From Stenotrophomonas koreensis (GTDB lineage: Bacteria > Pseudomonadota > Gammaproteobacteria > Xanthomonadales > Xanthomonadaceae), in the NCBI RefSeq assembly GCF_001431525.1, contig NZ_LDJH01000013.1:183206-247205 (forward strand): 64,000 bases of DNA. Reading direction: 5' to 3'. Positions 1 through 9,937 of the stretch are shown one piece after another (the stretch's first letter is position 1; each line of letters opens with the position of its first letter). The position numbers were made by a program, and so were the translations under genes. The notes beneath the pieces are model-generated. The model was not told the origin of the DNA and searched no databases. It was given only the letters and a program-made list of their open reading frames with translations.

Positions 1-842
1 GCGATGCGCACAAGCAGGGGGCACTGCGCCAGGTGGCCGAAGGCCGCGCCATCGGCGCCTTCGCACTGACCGAGGCCCATTGCGGCTCCGATGCCACCGC
101 GATGCGCTGCCGCGCCGAAGCCACCGGCACCGGCCAGTGGCGGATCAACGGTGCCAAGAGCTGGATCACCTCCGGCCCGGTCGCCGACTGGGTGATCCTG
201 TTCGCGGTCACCGACCCGCAGGCCGGCAGCCGTGGCATCACGGCCTTCCTGATCGATACCACCCGTGCCGGTTTCAGCCGCGGCAAGAGCGAGCCGAAGA
301 TGGGCGTGCGCGCCTCGGCCACCTGCGAGATCCGGTTTGATGACTATCTGGCCGAGGCGGCCGATGTGATCGGTGCACCCGGGCAGGGCTTCAAGCTGGC
401 AATGAGCCTGCTCGATGGCGGCCGCATCGGCATTGCCGCCCAGGCGGTGGGCATTGCCCGTGCCGCCTACCAGGCCAGCGTGGCCTATGCCCAGCAGCGG
501 CAGGCCTTTGGCCAGGCGATCGGCAGCTTCCAGCTGATCCAGGCCAAGATCGCCGACATGAAGTGCAAGCTGGACGCGGCCACCTGGCTGACCCTGCGTG
601 CAGCCTGGCTCAAGGGCCAGGGCCAGCCGTTCTCCACCGAGGCGGCGGTGGCCAAGCTCACCGCCTCGGAGGCGGCGATGTGGATTGCCCACCAGGCGGT
701 ACAGATCCACGGCGGCATGGGCTACTCGCAGGAACTGCCGGTGGAGCGCTACTTCCGTGATGCCAAGATCACCGAGATCTACGAAGGCACCAGCGAAATC
801 CAGCGCATTGTCATCGCGCGCAACGAAACCGGTCTGCGCTGA
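1..842 (+). CDS. acyl-CoA dehydrogenase, C-terminal part (5' end outside window)
   Basis: Oxidises an acyl-CoA to the 2-enoyl-CoA with FAD and passes electrons to electron-transfer flavoprotein. The reading frame is open from the first bases, so the true start lies outside the window; a GTG at 33 is internal. The first family signature (ALTEAHCGSDA) comes near the beginning. The second, with the HGGMGY stretch and the catalytic glutamate of IYEGTSE, comes near the end. The middle and C-terminal ACAD domains are complete. It could be a short-chain, isovaleryl-type or glutaryl-type enzyme; the visible part does not settle the substrate. It ends 138 bases before gdh, on the same strand. Confidence 0.93.
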   Translation, partial: DAHKQGALRQVAEGRAIGAFALTEAHCGSDATAMRCRAEATGTGQWRINGAKSWITSGPVADWVILFAVTDPQAGSRGITAFLIDTTRAGFSRGKSEPKMGVRASATCEIRFDDYLAEAADVIGAPGQGFKLAMSLLDGGRIGIAAQAVGIARAAYQASVAYAQQRQAFGQAIGSFQLIQAKIADMKCKLDAATWLTLRAAWLKGQGQPFSTEAAVAKLTASEAAMWIAHQAVQIHGGMGYSQELPVERYFRDAKITEIYEGTSEIQRIVIARNETGLR

Positions 843-980
843 CAGTTGCTGCGGGTTTTGTGCCATTTCAAGCACCCCTGCGCAGACATCGGTCAATGAT
901 GCTGCGCAGCAGGTAAATGTCGTGGCGCTGGTTACACTCCAAGAACCATTTTTCCGGCCGCAAACCCTGTTGCTTTCTCT

Positions 981-3900
981 ATGAAATCCTCAACCCGCGT
1001 TGCCAAGACCACCACCACTCCGCGCAGCAAGAGCGCCAAAGCCTCCACCGCTACCACCAGCGCAAACCAGCAGCGGGCACAACAGCCTGTGCTGGATCCG
1101 GTGATTGCCGCCCTCGGCAGTGGTTTGAAGAAGGCCGACCAGCCGCTGGCCATTGCCTTTGCCCAGGCCTTCTACCAGCGCCTGGACGCAGACGAATACG
1201 CCCGCCACAGCGATGCGCAGTGGGCGGCGATGGCCGCGGCGATGTTTGAACTGGCGCGCGAGCGCAAGAGCGGGCAGATCAAGCTGGTGGTCAGCAACCC
1301 GGCCGATGCCGGCCATACCCAGATCCAGCTGCTGCATCCGGACATGCCTTACCTGGTCGACACGCTGAGCCTGGTGCTGGCCGGGCGCGGCATCGGGGTC
1401 CAGCTGCTGGGCCATCCGGTACTGGAATTGACCCGCGACAAGGCCGGACGGCTGCAGGCCGTCGGCCAGGGCCCGCGTGAGTCGACGATGCTGGTGGAAG
1501 TTGATCGTCAGCCGGGCCAGGAACTGGCTGGGCTGCAGCAGGAGCTGGAGCAGGCGCTGGCCCTGCTGCGGGCCGCCAATGCCGATGCGGGAGCGATGCG
1601 CGAGCAGATCCTGGCCGCGGCTGAGCAGGTCAGCCCGGCCAGCCATGGCCAGACGGTGGCCAGCGAGGCGCAGCAGTTCCTGCGCTGGGTGGCCGACCAG
1701 CACTTTGTCTTCATGGGCAGCCGCCATTACCAGGTGCAGGGCAAGGGGGCCAAGGCCCGGCTGGTGGCCGATGAGGGCAGCGGCCTGGGCCTGATGCGCG
1801 GCAAGCCGCGTGCTCCGTCGCGGCCGGTCGCCGGGCTGGCGGCCGAGGGGCTGCACCAGCGCGGCAGCCTGGATGCGCCGGTCATTGTGACCAAGACCAA
1901 TGCCCGCTCGCAGATCCACCGCGGCGGCTACATGGATTACATCGGCGTGCTGAGCTTCGACAAGGAGGGCCGGATTACCGGCGAACAGCGCTTTGTCGGC
2001 TTGTTTGCCAACAGTGCCTGGGGCGTGCGCCCGTGGGATGTGCCGCTGGTACGCCAGCGCGTCAACGCCGTGATGCAGCGTTCCGGCCTGGATGCCAACG
2101 GCCACAGCGGCAAGGCGCTGCGCCACATTCTGGAAACCCTGCCGCGGGTGGAGCTGTTCCAGTCCACCGAGGACGAGCTGTTTGCCACCGCGATGGGGCT
2201 GCTGGGCCTGCGCGAGCGCGTCGCTGCCCGTCTGTTCCTGCGTCGCGACCGCTTCAGCCGCTTTGATTCGGTGCTGGTCTACCTGCCGCGCGAACGTTTC
2301 AATACCGACCTGCGGCTGCGGATCGAGGCCCTGCTGCGCGATGTGCTGCAAGGGGAATTTGTCGACAGCAGTGTGGTGCTGGGCGAATCGCCGCTGGTCC
2401 AGCTGCACCTGATCGTGCGCAGCCGTGAGGGTACCAGCATCGAGGTCGATGTGGCCGGCTTGAATGACCGCCTCAATGAGCTGCTGCGCAACTTCAACGA
2501 TGAACTGCGCGATGCGCTGGTCGAGATCTGCGGGGAAAGCCTGGGCCTGAACCTGGCGCTGGGCTTCGGCCGCGCGTTGCCGGCCGGTTACATCGAAGAC
2601 TCCAGTGCCCAGGCCGCCGCCGAGGATGTCTGCGAGCTGGCCCAGCTGGACGATGAGCAGACCCTGCGGCTGCGTCTGCATACCCGCCACAGCGATGGTT
2701 CACTGCGCCTGAAGCTGTACCGCAAGGGCGAGGACCTGCCGCTGTCGGATGTGCTGCCGATGATGGAAAACCTCGGCCTGCGCGTGATTGCCGAGCGTCC
2801 GTACCGGCTGCAGGTCGATGCGCAGCTGTTCCACATCCAGGATTTCGAGGTGCAGGCGCTGGGCGCGGCGATCGATCCGGACCAGGTCAACGCCGCCTTT
2901 GCCGAGGCCTTCATCCGCATCTGGCGTGGCGAGGTGGAAAACGACGGCTTCAACCGTCTGGTACTGGCCGCTGGCCTGGTATGGCGGTCGGTGACCATGC
3001 TGCGCGCCTACTGCAAGTACCTGCTGCAGGCCTGCACGCCGTTCTCGCAGAGCTATATCGAGGCCACCCTGCTGCGCTATCCGCTGGTGGCCGCGCTGAT
3101 CGACCAGCACTTCCAGACCCGTTTTGATCCTGCCCTGGCCGGTGCCAAGGGTGGCAAGGCGCTGGCCATGCTTCCCAGCGGTCTGGTCCAGGCCGCAGCC
3201 GCCGATGCGGCGGCGGCTACGGCGGTGGCTGCCATCGGCAAGGCCAGCACCCGTGCTGCCCGCAGCGAAGCGGTACGCGCGGCGCTGGGCGCCCAGCTGG
3301 AGCAGGTTGCCAGCCTGGATGAGGACCGCATCCTGCGTGCCTTCATCAGCGTCATCGATGCCACCCTGCGCACCAGCTACTACCGCCCTTACGCCGATGG
3401 CCTGCGCGCCGATGGCGGCCCGGCTGATTACATCAGCTTCAAGCTCGATTCGGCCCAGGTGCCGGACCTGCCCAAGCCGCGCCCTTACCGCGAGATCTTC
3501 GTTTACGGCCCGAAGGTGGAGGGCGTGCACCTGCGCTTTGGCCCGGTGGCGCGTGGCGGCCTGCGCTGGTCGGACCGTCGCGAGGACTTCCGCACCGAGG
3601 TGCTGGGCCTGGTCAAGGCACAGATGGTCAAGAACACCGTGATCGTGCCGGTCGGCTCCAAGGGCGGCTTCTATGCCAAGCAGCTGCCGGACCCGGCGCT
3701 CGACCGCGATGCCTGGTTTGCCGAGGGCGTGGCCTGCTACAAACGCTTCATCAACGGCCTGCTGGACATCACCGACAACATCGTCGATGGCAAGATCGTG
3801 CCGCCGCCGGGCGTGGTCCGCCACGATGGTGATGATCCGTACCTGGTGGTGGCGGCCGACAAGGGCACGGCGACCTTCTCCGACACCGCCAACGGCATTG

Positions 3901-5954
3901 CCCGCGCGCACGGCTTCTGGCTGGACGACGCTTTCGCCTCCGGCGGCTCGGTCGGCTATGACCACAAGGGCATGGGCATCACCGCCCGTGGCGGCTGGGA
4001 ATCGGTCAAGCGCCATTTCCGCGCGCTGGGCATCGATTGCCAGAAGGAAGACTTCACCGCGGTCGGCATTGGCGACATGTCCGGTGACGTGTTCGGCAAC
4101 GGCATGCTGCTGTCGCCGCACATCCGCCTGGTCTGCGCCTTCGACCACCGCCACATCTTCCTGGACCCGAGCCCGGATGCGGCCAGCTCGTTCGCCGAGC
4201 GCCAGCGGCTGTTCAAGCTGCCGCGCTCTTCCTGGGCCGACTACGACAGCACGCTGATCAGTGCCGGCGGCGGCATCTACCCGCGTTCGCTCAAGTCCAT
4301 CGCGATCACCCCGCAGGTACGCCAGGCGCTGGGGCTGGCAGAGGAAGTGACGGCACTGACGCCGACCGAGCTGATCAGCGCCGCGCTGCGGGCACCGGTG
4401 GACCTGCTCTGGAATGGTGGCATCGGCACCTACATCAAGGCTGCCAGCGAAACCCATGCCGATGTGGGTGACCGTGCCAACAACGCGTTGCGGGTCAACG
4501 GCGGTGAGCTGCGCTGCCGCATTGTCGGCGAGGGTGGCAACCTGGGCATGACCCAGCTCGGCCGCATCGAGGCCGCCCACGCCGGGGTGCTGCTCAATAC
4601 CGACTTCATCGACAACTCCGCCGGTGTGGACACCTCCGACCACGAGGTCAACATCAAGATCCTGCTCAACGATGTGGTCGCCGCCGGCAAGCTCAGCGTG
4701 GTCCAGCGCAACAAGCTGCTGGCCTCGATGACCGACGAGGTCGCCCAGCTGGTGCTGATGGACAACTACCGCCAGAACCAGGCCATCAGCCTGATGGAGC
4801 GGATGAGCAGCAAGCGCCTGGGCTCGGAGCAGCACTTCATCCGCACCCTGGAGCAGGCCGGTCAGCTGGACCGCGCGATCGAGTTCCTGCCTTCCGATGC
4901 CGAGCTGTCCCAGCGCAAGGCCCGTGGTCAGGGCCTGACCCGTCCGGAGCTGGCGGTACTGCTGTCCTATTCCAAGCTGGTGGCCTTTGGCCAGCTGCTG
5001 GAGTCGGACATCCCCGAGGATCCGTACCTGTCCAAGGAGCTGCAGCGCTACTTCCCGACGGCGCTGCAGAACAAGTACGCCGCCTACATGGATGGCCACC
5101 GCCTCAAGCGCGAGATCATCGCCACCGCGGTCACCAACCAGACCATCAACCGGATGGGCGCCACCTTCCTGCTGCGCATAGTCGAGGACACCGGGCGCAG
5201 TGTCGCCGATGTCGCCAAGGCCTATACGATCAGCCGGGAAACGCTCGATGCGCGCGCGCTGTGGGCGCAGATCGATGCCCTGGACGGCCAGCTGCCCGAA
5301 AGCGTGCAGGTCGATGCGCTGGAGGTGATCTGGAAGCTGCAGCGTTCGTTTGTGCGCTGGCTGCTGCAGCGCCCGGGGGCGATCCCGGCCATCAGCACCG
5401 CGGTGGAGCGTTACCAGGGCCCGTTTGAACAGATCCGCAGTGCCTCCGGCGTGCTGGCCGATGCCCAGCGTGCCGGTTACGAGGCCCGTGTGCAGGGCTG
5501 GAAGGACAAGGGGCTGCCGGCGTCGTTGGCCCAGCAGCTGGCCGAGCTGGCCTACCTGGAGCCGGCCTTTGACATCATCGAGCTGGCCATCGCGCGCAAG
5601 ACCCGGCCGGTGGAGATGTCCAAGGTCCACTTCCGCCTGGGCGATGCGCTCGGCCTGCCGTGGATCTTCGAGCAGATCGACGCGCTGGAGGTCAATGGCC
5701 GCTGGCATGCCATTGCCCGCGGTGTGCTGCGCGATGAACTGGCCGCCCACCAGCGGGTGCTGGCAGGCCAGGTGCAGGGCATGAAGGGCAGCGATGCCAG
5801 CGCCAAGGTGGCCGCCTGGATGGCCCGCGATGACAGTGCACTGCGCTTTACCCTGGCCATGCTGGGCGAGCTGGCCGAGCAGAAGTCGCTGGATTACCCG
5901 ACCGTGTCGGTGGCGGTGCAGCGGCTGGGCCAGCTGGCCGCGCACGCGCGCTGA
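981..5954 (+). CDS. gdhB: NAD-specific glutamate dehydrogenase, large (180 kDa) class
   Basis: Converts glutamate to 2-oxoglutarate and ammonia with NAD; in this class the role is mainly catabolic. At 1657 residues it matches the roughly 1600-residue bacterial large-GDH family and is far longer than the 450-residue hexameric enzymes. The catalytic region begins near residue 850 (GPVARGGLRWSDRREDF) and contains the lysine-bearing GSKGGFYAKQLP motif near residue 891. The long N-terminal part corresponds to the ACT-like regulatory region, and a helical C-terminal domain follows. The ATG at 981 opens a basic Ser/Thr/Lys-rich leader of about 30 residues typical of Xanthomonadaceae copies. A 1086-residue open frame on the opposite strand is a GC-composition shadow. 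The symbol follows Pseudomonas usage. Confidence 0.96.
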   Translation: MKSSTRVAKTTTTPRSKSAKASTATTSANQQRAQQPVLDPVIAALGSGLKKADQPLAIAFAQAFYQRLDADEYARHSDAQWAAMAAAMFELARERKSGQIKLVVSNPADAGHTQIQLLHPDMPYLVDTLSLVLAGRGIGVQLLGHPVLELTRDKAGRLQAVGQGPRESTMLVEVDRQPGQELAGLQQELEQALALLRAANADAGAMREQILAAAEQVSPASHGQTVASEAQQFLRWVADQHFVFMGSRHYQVQGKGAKARLVADEGSGLGLMRGKPRAPSRPVAGLAAEGLHQRGSLDAPVIVTKTNARSQIHRGGYMDYIGVLSFDKEGRITGEQRFVGLFANSAWGVRPWDVPLVRQRVNAVMQRSGLDANGHSGKALRHILETLPRVELFQSTEDELFATAMGLLGLRERVAARLFLRRDRFSRFDSVLVYLPRERFNTDLRLRIEALLRDVLQGEFVDSSVVLGESPLVQLHLIVRSREGTSIEVDVAGLNDRLNELLRNFNDELRDALVEICGESLGLNLALGFGRALPAGYIEDSSAQAAAEDVCELAQLDDEQTLRLRLHTRHSDGSLRLKLYRKGEDLPLSDVLPMMENLGLRVIAERPYRLQVDAQLFHIQDFEVQALGAAIDPDQVNAAFAEAFIRIWRGEVENDGFNRLVLAAGLVWRSVTMLRAYCKYLLQACTPFSQSYIEATLLRYPLVAALIDQHFQTRFDPALAGAKGGKALAMLPSGLVQAAAADAAAATAVAAIGKASTRAARSEAVRAALGAQLEQVASLDEDRILRAFISVIDATLRTSYYRPYADGLRADGGPADYISFKLDSAQVPDLPKPRPYREIFVYGPKVEGVHLRFGPVARGGLRWSDRREDFRTEVLGLVKAQMVKNTVIVPVGSKGGFYAKQLPDPALDRDAWFAEGVACYKRFINGLLDITDNIVDGKIVPPPGVVRHDGDDPYLVVAADKGTATFSDTANGIARAHGFWLDDAFASGGSVGYDHKGMGITARGGWESVKRHFRALGIDCQKEDFTAVGIGDMSGDVFGNGMLLSPHIRLVCAFDHRHIFLDPSPDAASSFAERQRLFKLPRSSWADYDSTLISAGGGIYPRSLKSIAITPQVRQALGLAEEVTALTPTELISAALRAPVDLLWNGGIGTYIKAASETHADVGDRANNALRVNGGELRCRIVGEGGNLGMTQLGRIEAAHAGVLLNTDFIDNSAGVDTSDHEVNIKILLNDVVAAGKLSVVQRNKLLASMTDEVAQLVLMDNYRQNQAISLMERMSSKRLGSEQHFIRTLEQAGQLDRAIEFLPSDAELSQRKARGQGLTRPELAVLLSYSKLVAFGQLLESDIPEDPYLSKELQRYFPTALQNKYAAYMDGHRLKREIIATAVTNQTINRMGATFLLRIVEDTGRSVADVAKAYTISRETLDARALWAQIDALDGQLPESVQVDALEVIWKLQRSFVRWLLQRPGAIPAISTAVERYQGPFEQIRSASGVLADAQRAGYEARVQGWKDKGLPASLAQQLAELAYLEPAFDIIELAIARKTRPVEMSKVHFRLGDALGLPWIFEQIDALEVNGRWHAIARGVLRDELAAHQRVLAGQVQGMKGSDASAKVAAWMARDDSALRFTLAMLGELAEQKSLDYPTVSVAVQRLGQLAAHAR

Positions 5955-5960
5955 TTGCAT

Positions 5961-6000
5961 CCGGTCACAGCCCTGCCGTGATTGGCAGGGCTGCGACCGG
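5961..6000 (+). terminator. strong stem-loop between gdh and nadK
   Basis: CCGGTC and AGCCCTGCC at 5961-5977 pair with GGCAGGGCT and GACCGG at 5984-6000 around a 6-base loop, with one small internal mismatch. No T-run follows, so this is either a Rho-independent-like transcript end without a tail or an mRNA 3'-end protecting hairpin. Confidence 0.5.
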
Positions 6001-6043
6001 CGTCAGCAGCGGGTATGCTCGCGCGATCCTTGTGGAGTGATCG

Positions 6044-6811
6044 ATGTCCAGCCCGCGCATTGCTTTTCTGGCCAGTTCCGCCGCTCCGGCGCAGCAGGCC
6101 CTGGCCGAACTGACCGCCCGCTACGGGCAGTGGCAGCCGGAACAGGCCGATGTCCTGTGCCCGCTTGGCGGTGATGGCTTCATGCTGCAGACCCTGCACC
6201 GGCATGGTGACCTTGGCCTGCCGGTGTTCGGCCTGAAACTGGGCACGGTCGGTTTCCTGATGAACCAGCACCGGCCCGAGGATGACCTGTGCCAGCGGCT
6301 GGCCGGCGGCCAGCCGGCGCACCTGCATCCACTGGAAATGACCGCATTCACTGCCGGCGGCGAGCAGGTCAGCGAGCGCGCCTACAACGATGTCTCGATG
6401 CTGCGCCAGACCCGCCAGGCCGCGCATATCGGCATTGACCTCAATGGCCAGGAGCGGCTGCCCGAGCTGGTCGGCGATGGCGTGCTGGTGGCCAGCCCGG
6501 CCGGCAGCACCGCCTACAACTATTCCGCGCATGGCCCGGTGCTGCCGCTGGGCAGCCAGACCATTGCGCTGACGCCGTTGGCTGCTTACCGGCCGCGGCG
6601 TTGGCGAGGGGCCATCCTCAAGGCCAATACCGTGGTCCGTTTCCGGGTGCTGGATCCGGTCAAGCGGCCGGTCAGCGTCACCGCCGATTCGCACGAGACC
6701 CGCGATGTGCTGCAGGTCACCATCGTCCAGTCGCAGCGCCATGTCAGCCTGTTGTTCGACCCGGAGCACAACCTGGAAGAGCGCATCTTGAACGAGCAGT
6801 TTCTGTCCTGA
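6044..6811 (+). CDS. nadK: NAD kinase
   Basis: Phosphorylates NAD to NADP, the only de novo route to NADP. The 255-residue protein has the GGDG motif at residues 42-45 (Asp44 being the general base/metal residue in the family). The second conserved block, [21 protein letters not shown], holds the glycine-rich nucleotide-binding segment. It lacks the N-terminal extension of the roughly 290-residue E. coli enzyme, as is usual in Xanthomonadaceae and alphaproteobacteria. The ATG at 6044 is preceded by GTGGAG, a usable ribosome-binding site. Its neighbour is a 5'-nucleotidase gene on the same strand 67 bases downstream, so the two may be co-transcribed nucleotide-metabolism genes. Confidence 0.95.
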   Translation: MSSPRIAFLASSAAPAQQALAELTARYGQWQPEQADVLCPLGGDGFMLQTLHRHGDLGLPVFGLKLGTVGFLMNQHRPEDDLCQRLAGGQPAHLHPLEMTAFTAGGEQVSERAYNDVSMLRQTRQAAHIGIDLNGQERLPELVGDGVLVASPAGSTAYNYSAHGPVLPLGSQTIALTPLAAYRPRRWRGAILKANTVVRFRVLDPVKRPVSVTADSHETRDVLQVTIVQSQRHVSLLFDPEHNLEERILNEQFLS

Positions 6812-6878
6812 GTGTGCGCCCCGGGATACCCTTGCCGCCCGTCGCAGCTGTTGCGACGGTGTTGTTCCAGGATGAGTC

Positions 6879-7841
6879 ATGACCAACACGCCGTACCTGT
6901 CCGATAACCATCCGCGCCTGTTGACCGTGGCGGTCACCTCGCGTGCCCTGTTCGACCTGGAAGAGGGCAATGCCCTGTTCGAGCGCGAGGGCCTGGAGGC
7001 CTATGCGCAGTACCAGCGCCAGCGCGAGGATGAGCTGCTGCAGCCGGGCGTGGCTTTTCCGGTGGTACGCAAGCTGCTGGCGCTCAACGCCCAGTTGCCC
7101 GAGGGCAGCCCCCGGGTGGAGGTGATCCTGCTGTCGCGCAACTCGGCCGATACCGGGCTTCGCATCTTCAGTTCGATCCAGCATTACGGGCTGGAGATCG
7201 TGCGCGCGACCTTTACCGCCGGTGGGCCGACCTGGCCGTATGTCAAACCGTTTGGCACCGATCTGTTCCTGTCGGCCAATCCGGTTTCGGTGCAGCGGGC
7301 GCTGGCCCATGGCATTGCCGCGGCCACCATCCTGCCGCAGGCACCGGGCGAGGCCGGCACTCTGGGCCTGGGCGACACCAACCGCAGCGAGCACCAGCTG
7401 CGCATCGCCTTTGATGGCGATGCGGTGCTGTTTGGCGACGAGGGCGAGCGGATCAGCCGCGAGCACGGCGTGGAGGCCTTCGGCCGGCATGAACGCGAGA
7501 ACGCCCACCAGGCACTGTCCGGCGGGCCGTTCCGCAATTTCCTTGCGGCCCTGCATGAACTGCAGGCGGTGTTGCCGGCCGGCGAGCACTGCCCGCTGCG
7601 CACCGCGCTGGTCACCGCGCGCTCGGCACCGGCGCATGAGCGGGTGATCCGCACGCTGCGTGCCTGGGGCGTGCGTCTGGACGAGGCGCTGTTCCTGGGT
7701 GGGCGGCACAAGGGCCCGTTCCTGGAGGCCTTTGGCGCGGACATCTTCTTTGACGACTCGCGCCACAACATCGACAGCGCCAGCCGCCATGTCACCGCCG
7801 GCCATGTTCCGCACGGGGTGGCCAACGAGACACGCCCGTGA
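6879..7841 (+). CDS. 5'-nucleotidase, cytosolic type I family (PF06189-like)
   Basis: Predicted to remove the 5'-phosphate from nucleoside monophosphates in the cytoplasm. The 320-residue protein begins with VAVTSRALFDLEEGN, the characteristic HAD-like nucleophile region of the cN-I family. It has later conserved blocks LFLSANPVSVQRAL (near residue 127), IAFDGDAVLFGDEGE (near 172) and GADIFFDDSRHNI (near 287), the last carrying the acidic metal ligands. There is no signal peptide, which separates it from periplasmic UshA-type enzymes. It follows nadK closely. Substrate preference (AMP, IMP or other) cannot be read from the sequence. Confidence 0.88.
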   Translation: MTNTPYLSDNHPRLLTVAVTSRALFDLEEGNALFEREGLEAYAQYQRQREDELLQPGVAFPVVRKLLALNAQLPEGSPRVEVILLSRNSADTGLRIFSSIQHYGLEIVRATFTAGGPTWPYVKPFGTDLFLSANPVSVQRALAHGIAAATILPQAPGEAGTLGLGDTNRSEHQLRIAFDGDAVLFGDEGERISREHGVEAFGRHERENAHQALSGGPFRNFLAALHELQAVLPAGEHCPLRTALVTARSAPAHERVIRTLRAWGVRLDEALFLGGRHKGPFLEAFGADIFFDDSRHNIDSASRHVTAGHVPHGVANETRP

Positions 7842-8569
7842 GCGTGCGGCAACAAGTGGCCGCTTTTGCTTGATCCGCGTGGTTCAACGGCACCTTTTGC
7901 CGCTAGCAGATGGTCTTCAACCGGGTATCTGCCAACAAGTATGACCGCGGCAGGAATGTAGGCTTGCTGCCTGAGCCTGCTGCCAGGCAGTCGTTGCCGG
8001 GTGGGCCATGGTTGGCCAGTGGCCCGCACAACCGATGGCCGCGCCAGCAACGGACGAGCCTCAATGGCCGCTTTTCGGCGGTCGATCATGCGGATATCGC
8101 CAGCGCTGCCTGGCGTTTGCCGACTGTGTGGTTGGGCCAGGTGATCGAACAGCCCAGCGCCGCGCCGGAGCAGTGGCCACGGTCTGCGGCCCAGTGCTGC
8201 GTGCCGGTGGCCGAGGCCCGGCGCTGCGCCGGTCATCACCAGCGGCTGCAAGCCCGGCCGCTGGCAGCGGTGCGCTTCAGGCAGCCAGGCTGAACGGGCC
8301 GTTCATTCATCTATGTTAGTCTTCATCGCTCCCCACGCCATGGCGGGGGATCGCCGAGCCGCCTGCCCTTGGCAGTGCGCTCCTCTTCGCCGGTAGTGGT
8401 GGCAGTGGCCCTTGCCCTGTCTTAGCGCCGTTGTGCGCCTTCCTTCCCACCACGGGCCCGTTGCGGGCCTGCCGGCACTCGTGCGCCCACGTTACGCAGC
8501 GTGGGCGTGTTCGCGCCTTGCGCAGGACCGCAGCCGTGCTGCGGTCGCTACACAGGAGACACAACACGA
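7842..8569. other. gene-poor intergenic region
   Basis: A 728-base stretch without a convincing gene. Short open frames exist in several phases (for example 7910-8293 plus), but none has a recognisable domain, and none has both a ribosome-binding site and consistent codon usage. A weak terminator-like hairpin (GCGGC/GCCGC then TTTT, 7846-7867) closes the nucleotidase gene. Two perfect inverted repeats lie at its right end, listed separately. The middle may be a decayed gene but I cannot name it. Confidence 0.6.
8484..8551 (-). repeat. pair of perfect hairpins, one with a GTAG head (REP-like)
   Basis: The first hairpin has arms CGCCCACG (8484-8491) and CGTGGGCG (8500-8507). The second has arms GACCGCAG (8526-8533) and CTGCGGTC (8539-8546). 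Read on the minus strand the second is preceded by GTAG (8551-8548), the tetranucleotide that heads REP elements described in Stenotrophomonas. The pair ends just upstream of the ribosome-binding site of the monooxygenase gene, so it could also influence its translation. Confidence 0.5.
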
Positions 8570-9934
8570 ATGTCCATGCGTATCGCAGTACTTGGTGCCG
8601 GCCCCAGCGGCCTGGCCATGCTTCGCGCCATTGATTCCCTGCGCCGTCAAGGCCATCCGGTTCCGGAGGTGGTCTGCTATGAAAAGCAGTCCGACCTGGG
8701 CGGGATGTGGAACTACACCTGGCGTACCGGCCTGGATGCCTACGGCGAACCGGTCCACGGCAGCATGTATCGCTACCTGTGGTCCAACGGGCCCAAGGAA
8801 GCACTGGAATTTTCCGACTACAGTTTCGAAGAGCACTTCGGCCACCCGATTGCTTCCTATCCACCGCGCGCGGTGCTGCGCGACTACATCATGGGCCGGA
8901 TCGAACGCAGTGGCCTGCGCGAGCAGATCCGCTTCAACATGGCCGTGCACTGGGTGCAGCGTGATGCCGACAGCGGGCGCTTCCAGGTCACCGTGCGTGA
9001 CATGAAGGCCGACACCCTGATCACCGAGGAGTTTGACCATGTGATCGTGGCCACCGGCCACTTCTCCACGCCGAACGTGCCGTATTTCGAGGGCCTGGAG
9101 CAGTTCCCCGGGCGTGTGCTGCATGCACATGACTTCCGTGATGCCTGCGAATTCACCGACAAGGACCTGTTGCTGGTGGGCAGCAGCTACTCGGCCGAGG
9201 ACATCGGTACCCAGTGCTACAAGTACGGTGCGCGCTCGGTCACTTTCAGCTACCGCAGCCGGCCGATGGGCTACCAGTGGCCGTCCAGTTTCGAGGAAAA
9301 GCCCCTGCTGCTGCGCATGGAGGGCAACACCGCGCACTTCAGTGATGGCAGCAGCAAGGACGTCGATGCGGTCGTACTGTGCACCGGTTACCGCCACCAC
9401 TTTCCGTTCCTGCCGGACGAACTGACCCTGCGCACCCACAACCGGCTGTACCCGGGGCAGTTGTACAAGGGCGTGGTCTTCATCGACGACCCGGGGCTGA
9501 TCTACCTGGGCATGCAGGACCAGTACTACACCTTCAACATGTTCGATGCCCAGGCCTGGCTGGCACGCGACCTGTTGATGGGCCGGCTGCCGTTGCCGGA
9601 CAAGGCGGCCATGCAGGCCGACAGCGAGCACTGGCAACAGCGTGAGCAGGCCTGTAGCAACGCCGACCAGGAGATCGACTTCCAGGCCGCCTACGTGCGC
9701 GACCTGGTCGATGCCTCCGATTACCCGGATTTCCCGATCGAACAGGTGGCGGAAATCTTCAAGCAATGGAAGCGTGACAAGAAGCGCGACATCCTCGGCT
9801 ACCGTGACCAGCGCTACCGTTCGGTACTGACCGGCACCCTGGCCCCGGCTCACCATACCCCGTGGATGAAGGCGCTGGACGATTCACTGGAAGCGTTCCT
9901 GCACGAACCGGCGCCGGCGGCCAAGCGGGCCTGA
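8570..9934 (+). CDS. flavin-containing monooxygenase, trimethylamine-monooxygenase-like
   Basis: FAD- and NADPH-dependent monooxygenase expected to oxygenate a soft nucleophile (amine or sulfide). The FAD Rossmann motif GAGPSG is at residues 9-14. The FMO signature [11 protein letters not shown] (an FxGxxxHxxxF variant) is near residue 181, followed by a second Rossmann motif, [14 protein letters not shown], which binds NADPH. The stretch MWNYTWRTG and the [11 protein letters not shown] block are typical of bacterial trimethylamine monooxygenases, so trimethylamine is the first-choice substrate, by inference. I chose the ATG at 8570 because CAGGAG lies 13 bases upstream and the N-terminus then starts at the nucleotide-binding strand. 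It ends three bases before the convergent DUF2939 gene. Confidence 0.85.
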   Translation: MSMRIAVLGAGPSGLAMLRAIDSLRRQGHPVPEVVCYEKQSDLGGMWNYTWRTGLDAYGEPVHGSMYRYLWSNGPKEALEFSDYSFEEHFGHPIASYPPRAVLRDYIMGRIERSGLREQIRFNMAVHWVQRDADSGRFQVTVRDMKADTLITEEFDHVIVATGHFSTPNVPYFEGLEQFPGRVLHAHDFRDACEFTDKDLLLVGSSYSAEDIGTQCYKYGARSVTFSYRSRPMGYQWPSSFEEKPLLLRMEGNTAHFSDGSSKDVDAVVLCTGYRHHFPFLPDELTLRTHNRLYPGQLYKGVVFIDDPGLIYLGMQDQYYTFNMFDAQAWLARDLLMGRLPLPDKAAMQADSEHWQQREQACSNADQEIDFQAAYVRDLVDASDYPDFPIEQVAEIFKQWKRDKKRDILGYRDQRYRSVLTGTLAPAHHTPWMKALDDSLEAFLHEPAPAAKRA

Positions 9935-9937
9935 GAG

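Noticed and set aside
2700..5960. 1086-codon open frame opposite gdh
   Set aside because: It is the reverse-strand shadow of a GC-rich gene; the protein is low in recognisable motifs and rich in Gln, His and Arg, as expected for such shadows.
7910..8319. Possible degenerate gene in the 7.85-8.57 kb gap, including a minus-strand TGAAPGLG stretch near 8240 that recalls a short-chain dehydrogenase
   Set aside because: Only eight residues fit; no other SDR motif follows in any frame, so I did not call a pseudogene.
8316..9856. Minus-strand open frames of 182 and 454 codons across the monooxygenase gene
   Set aside because: They lie opposite a protein with clear FMO motifs and have no domains of their own.
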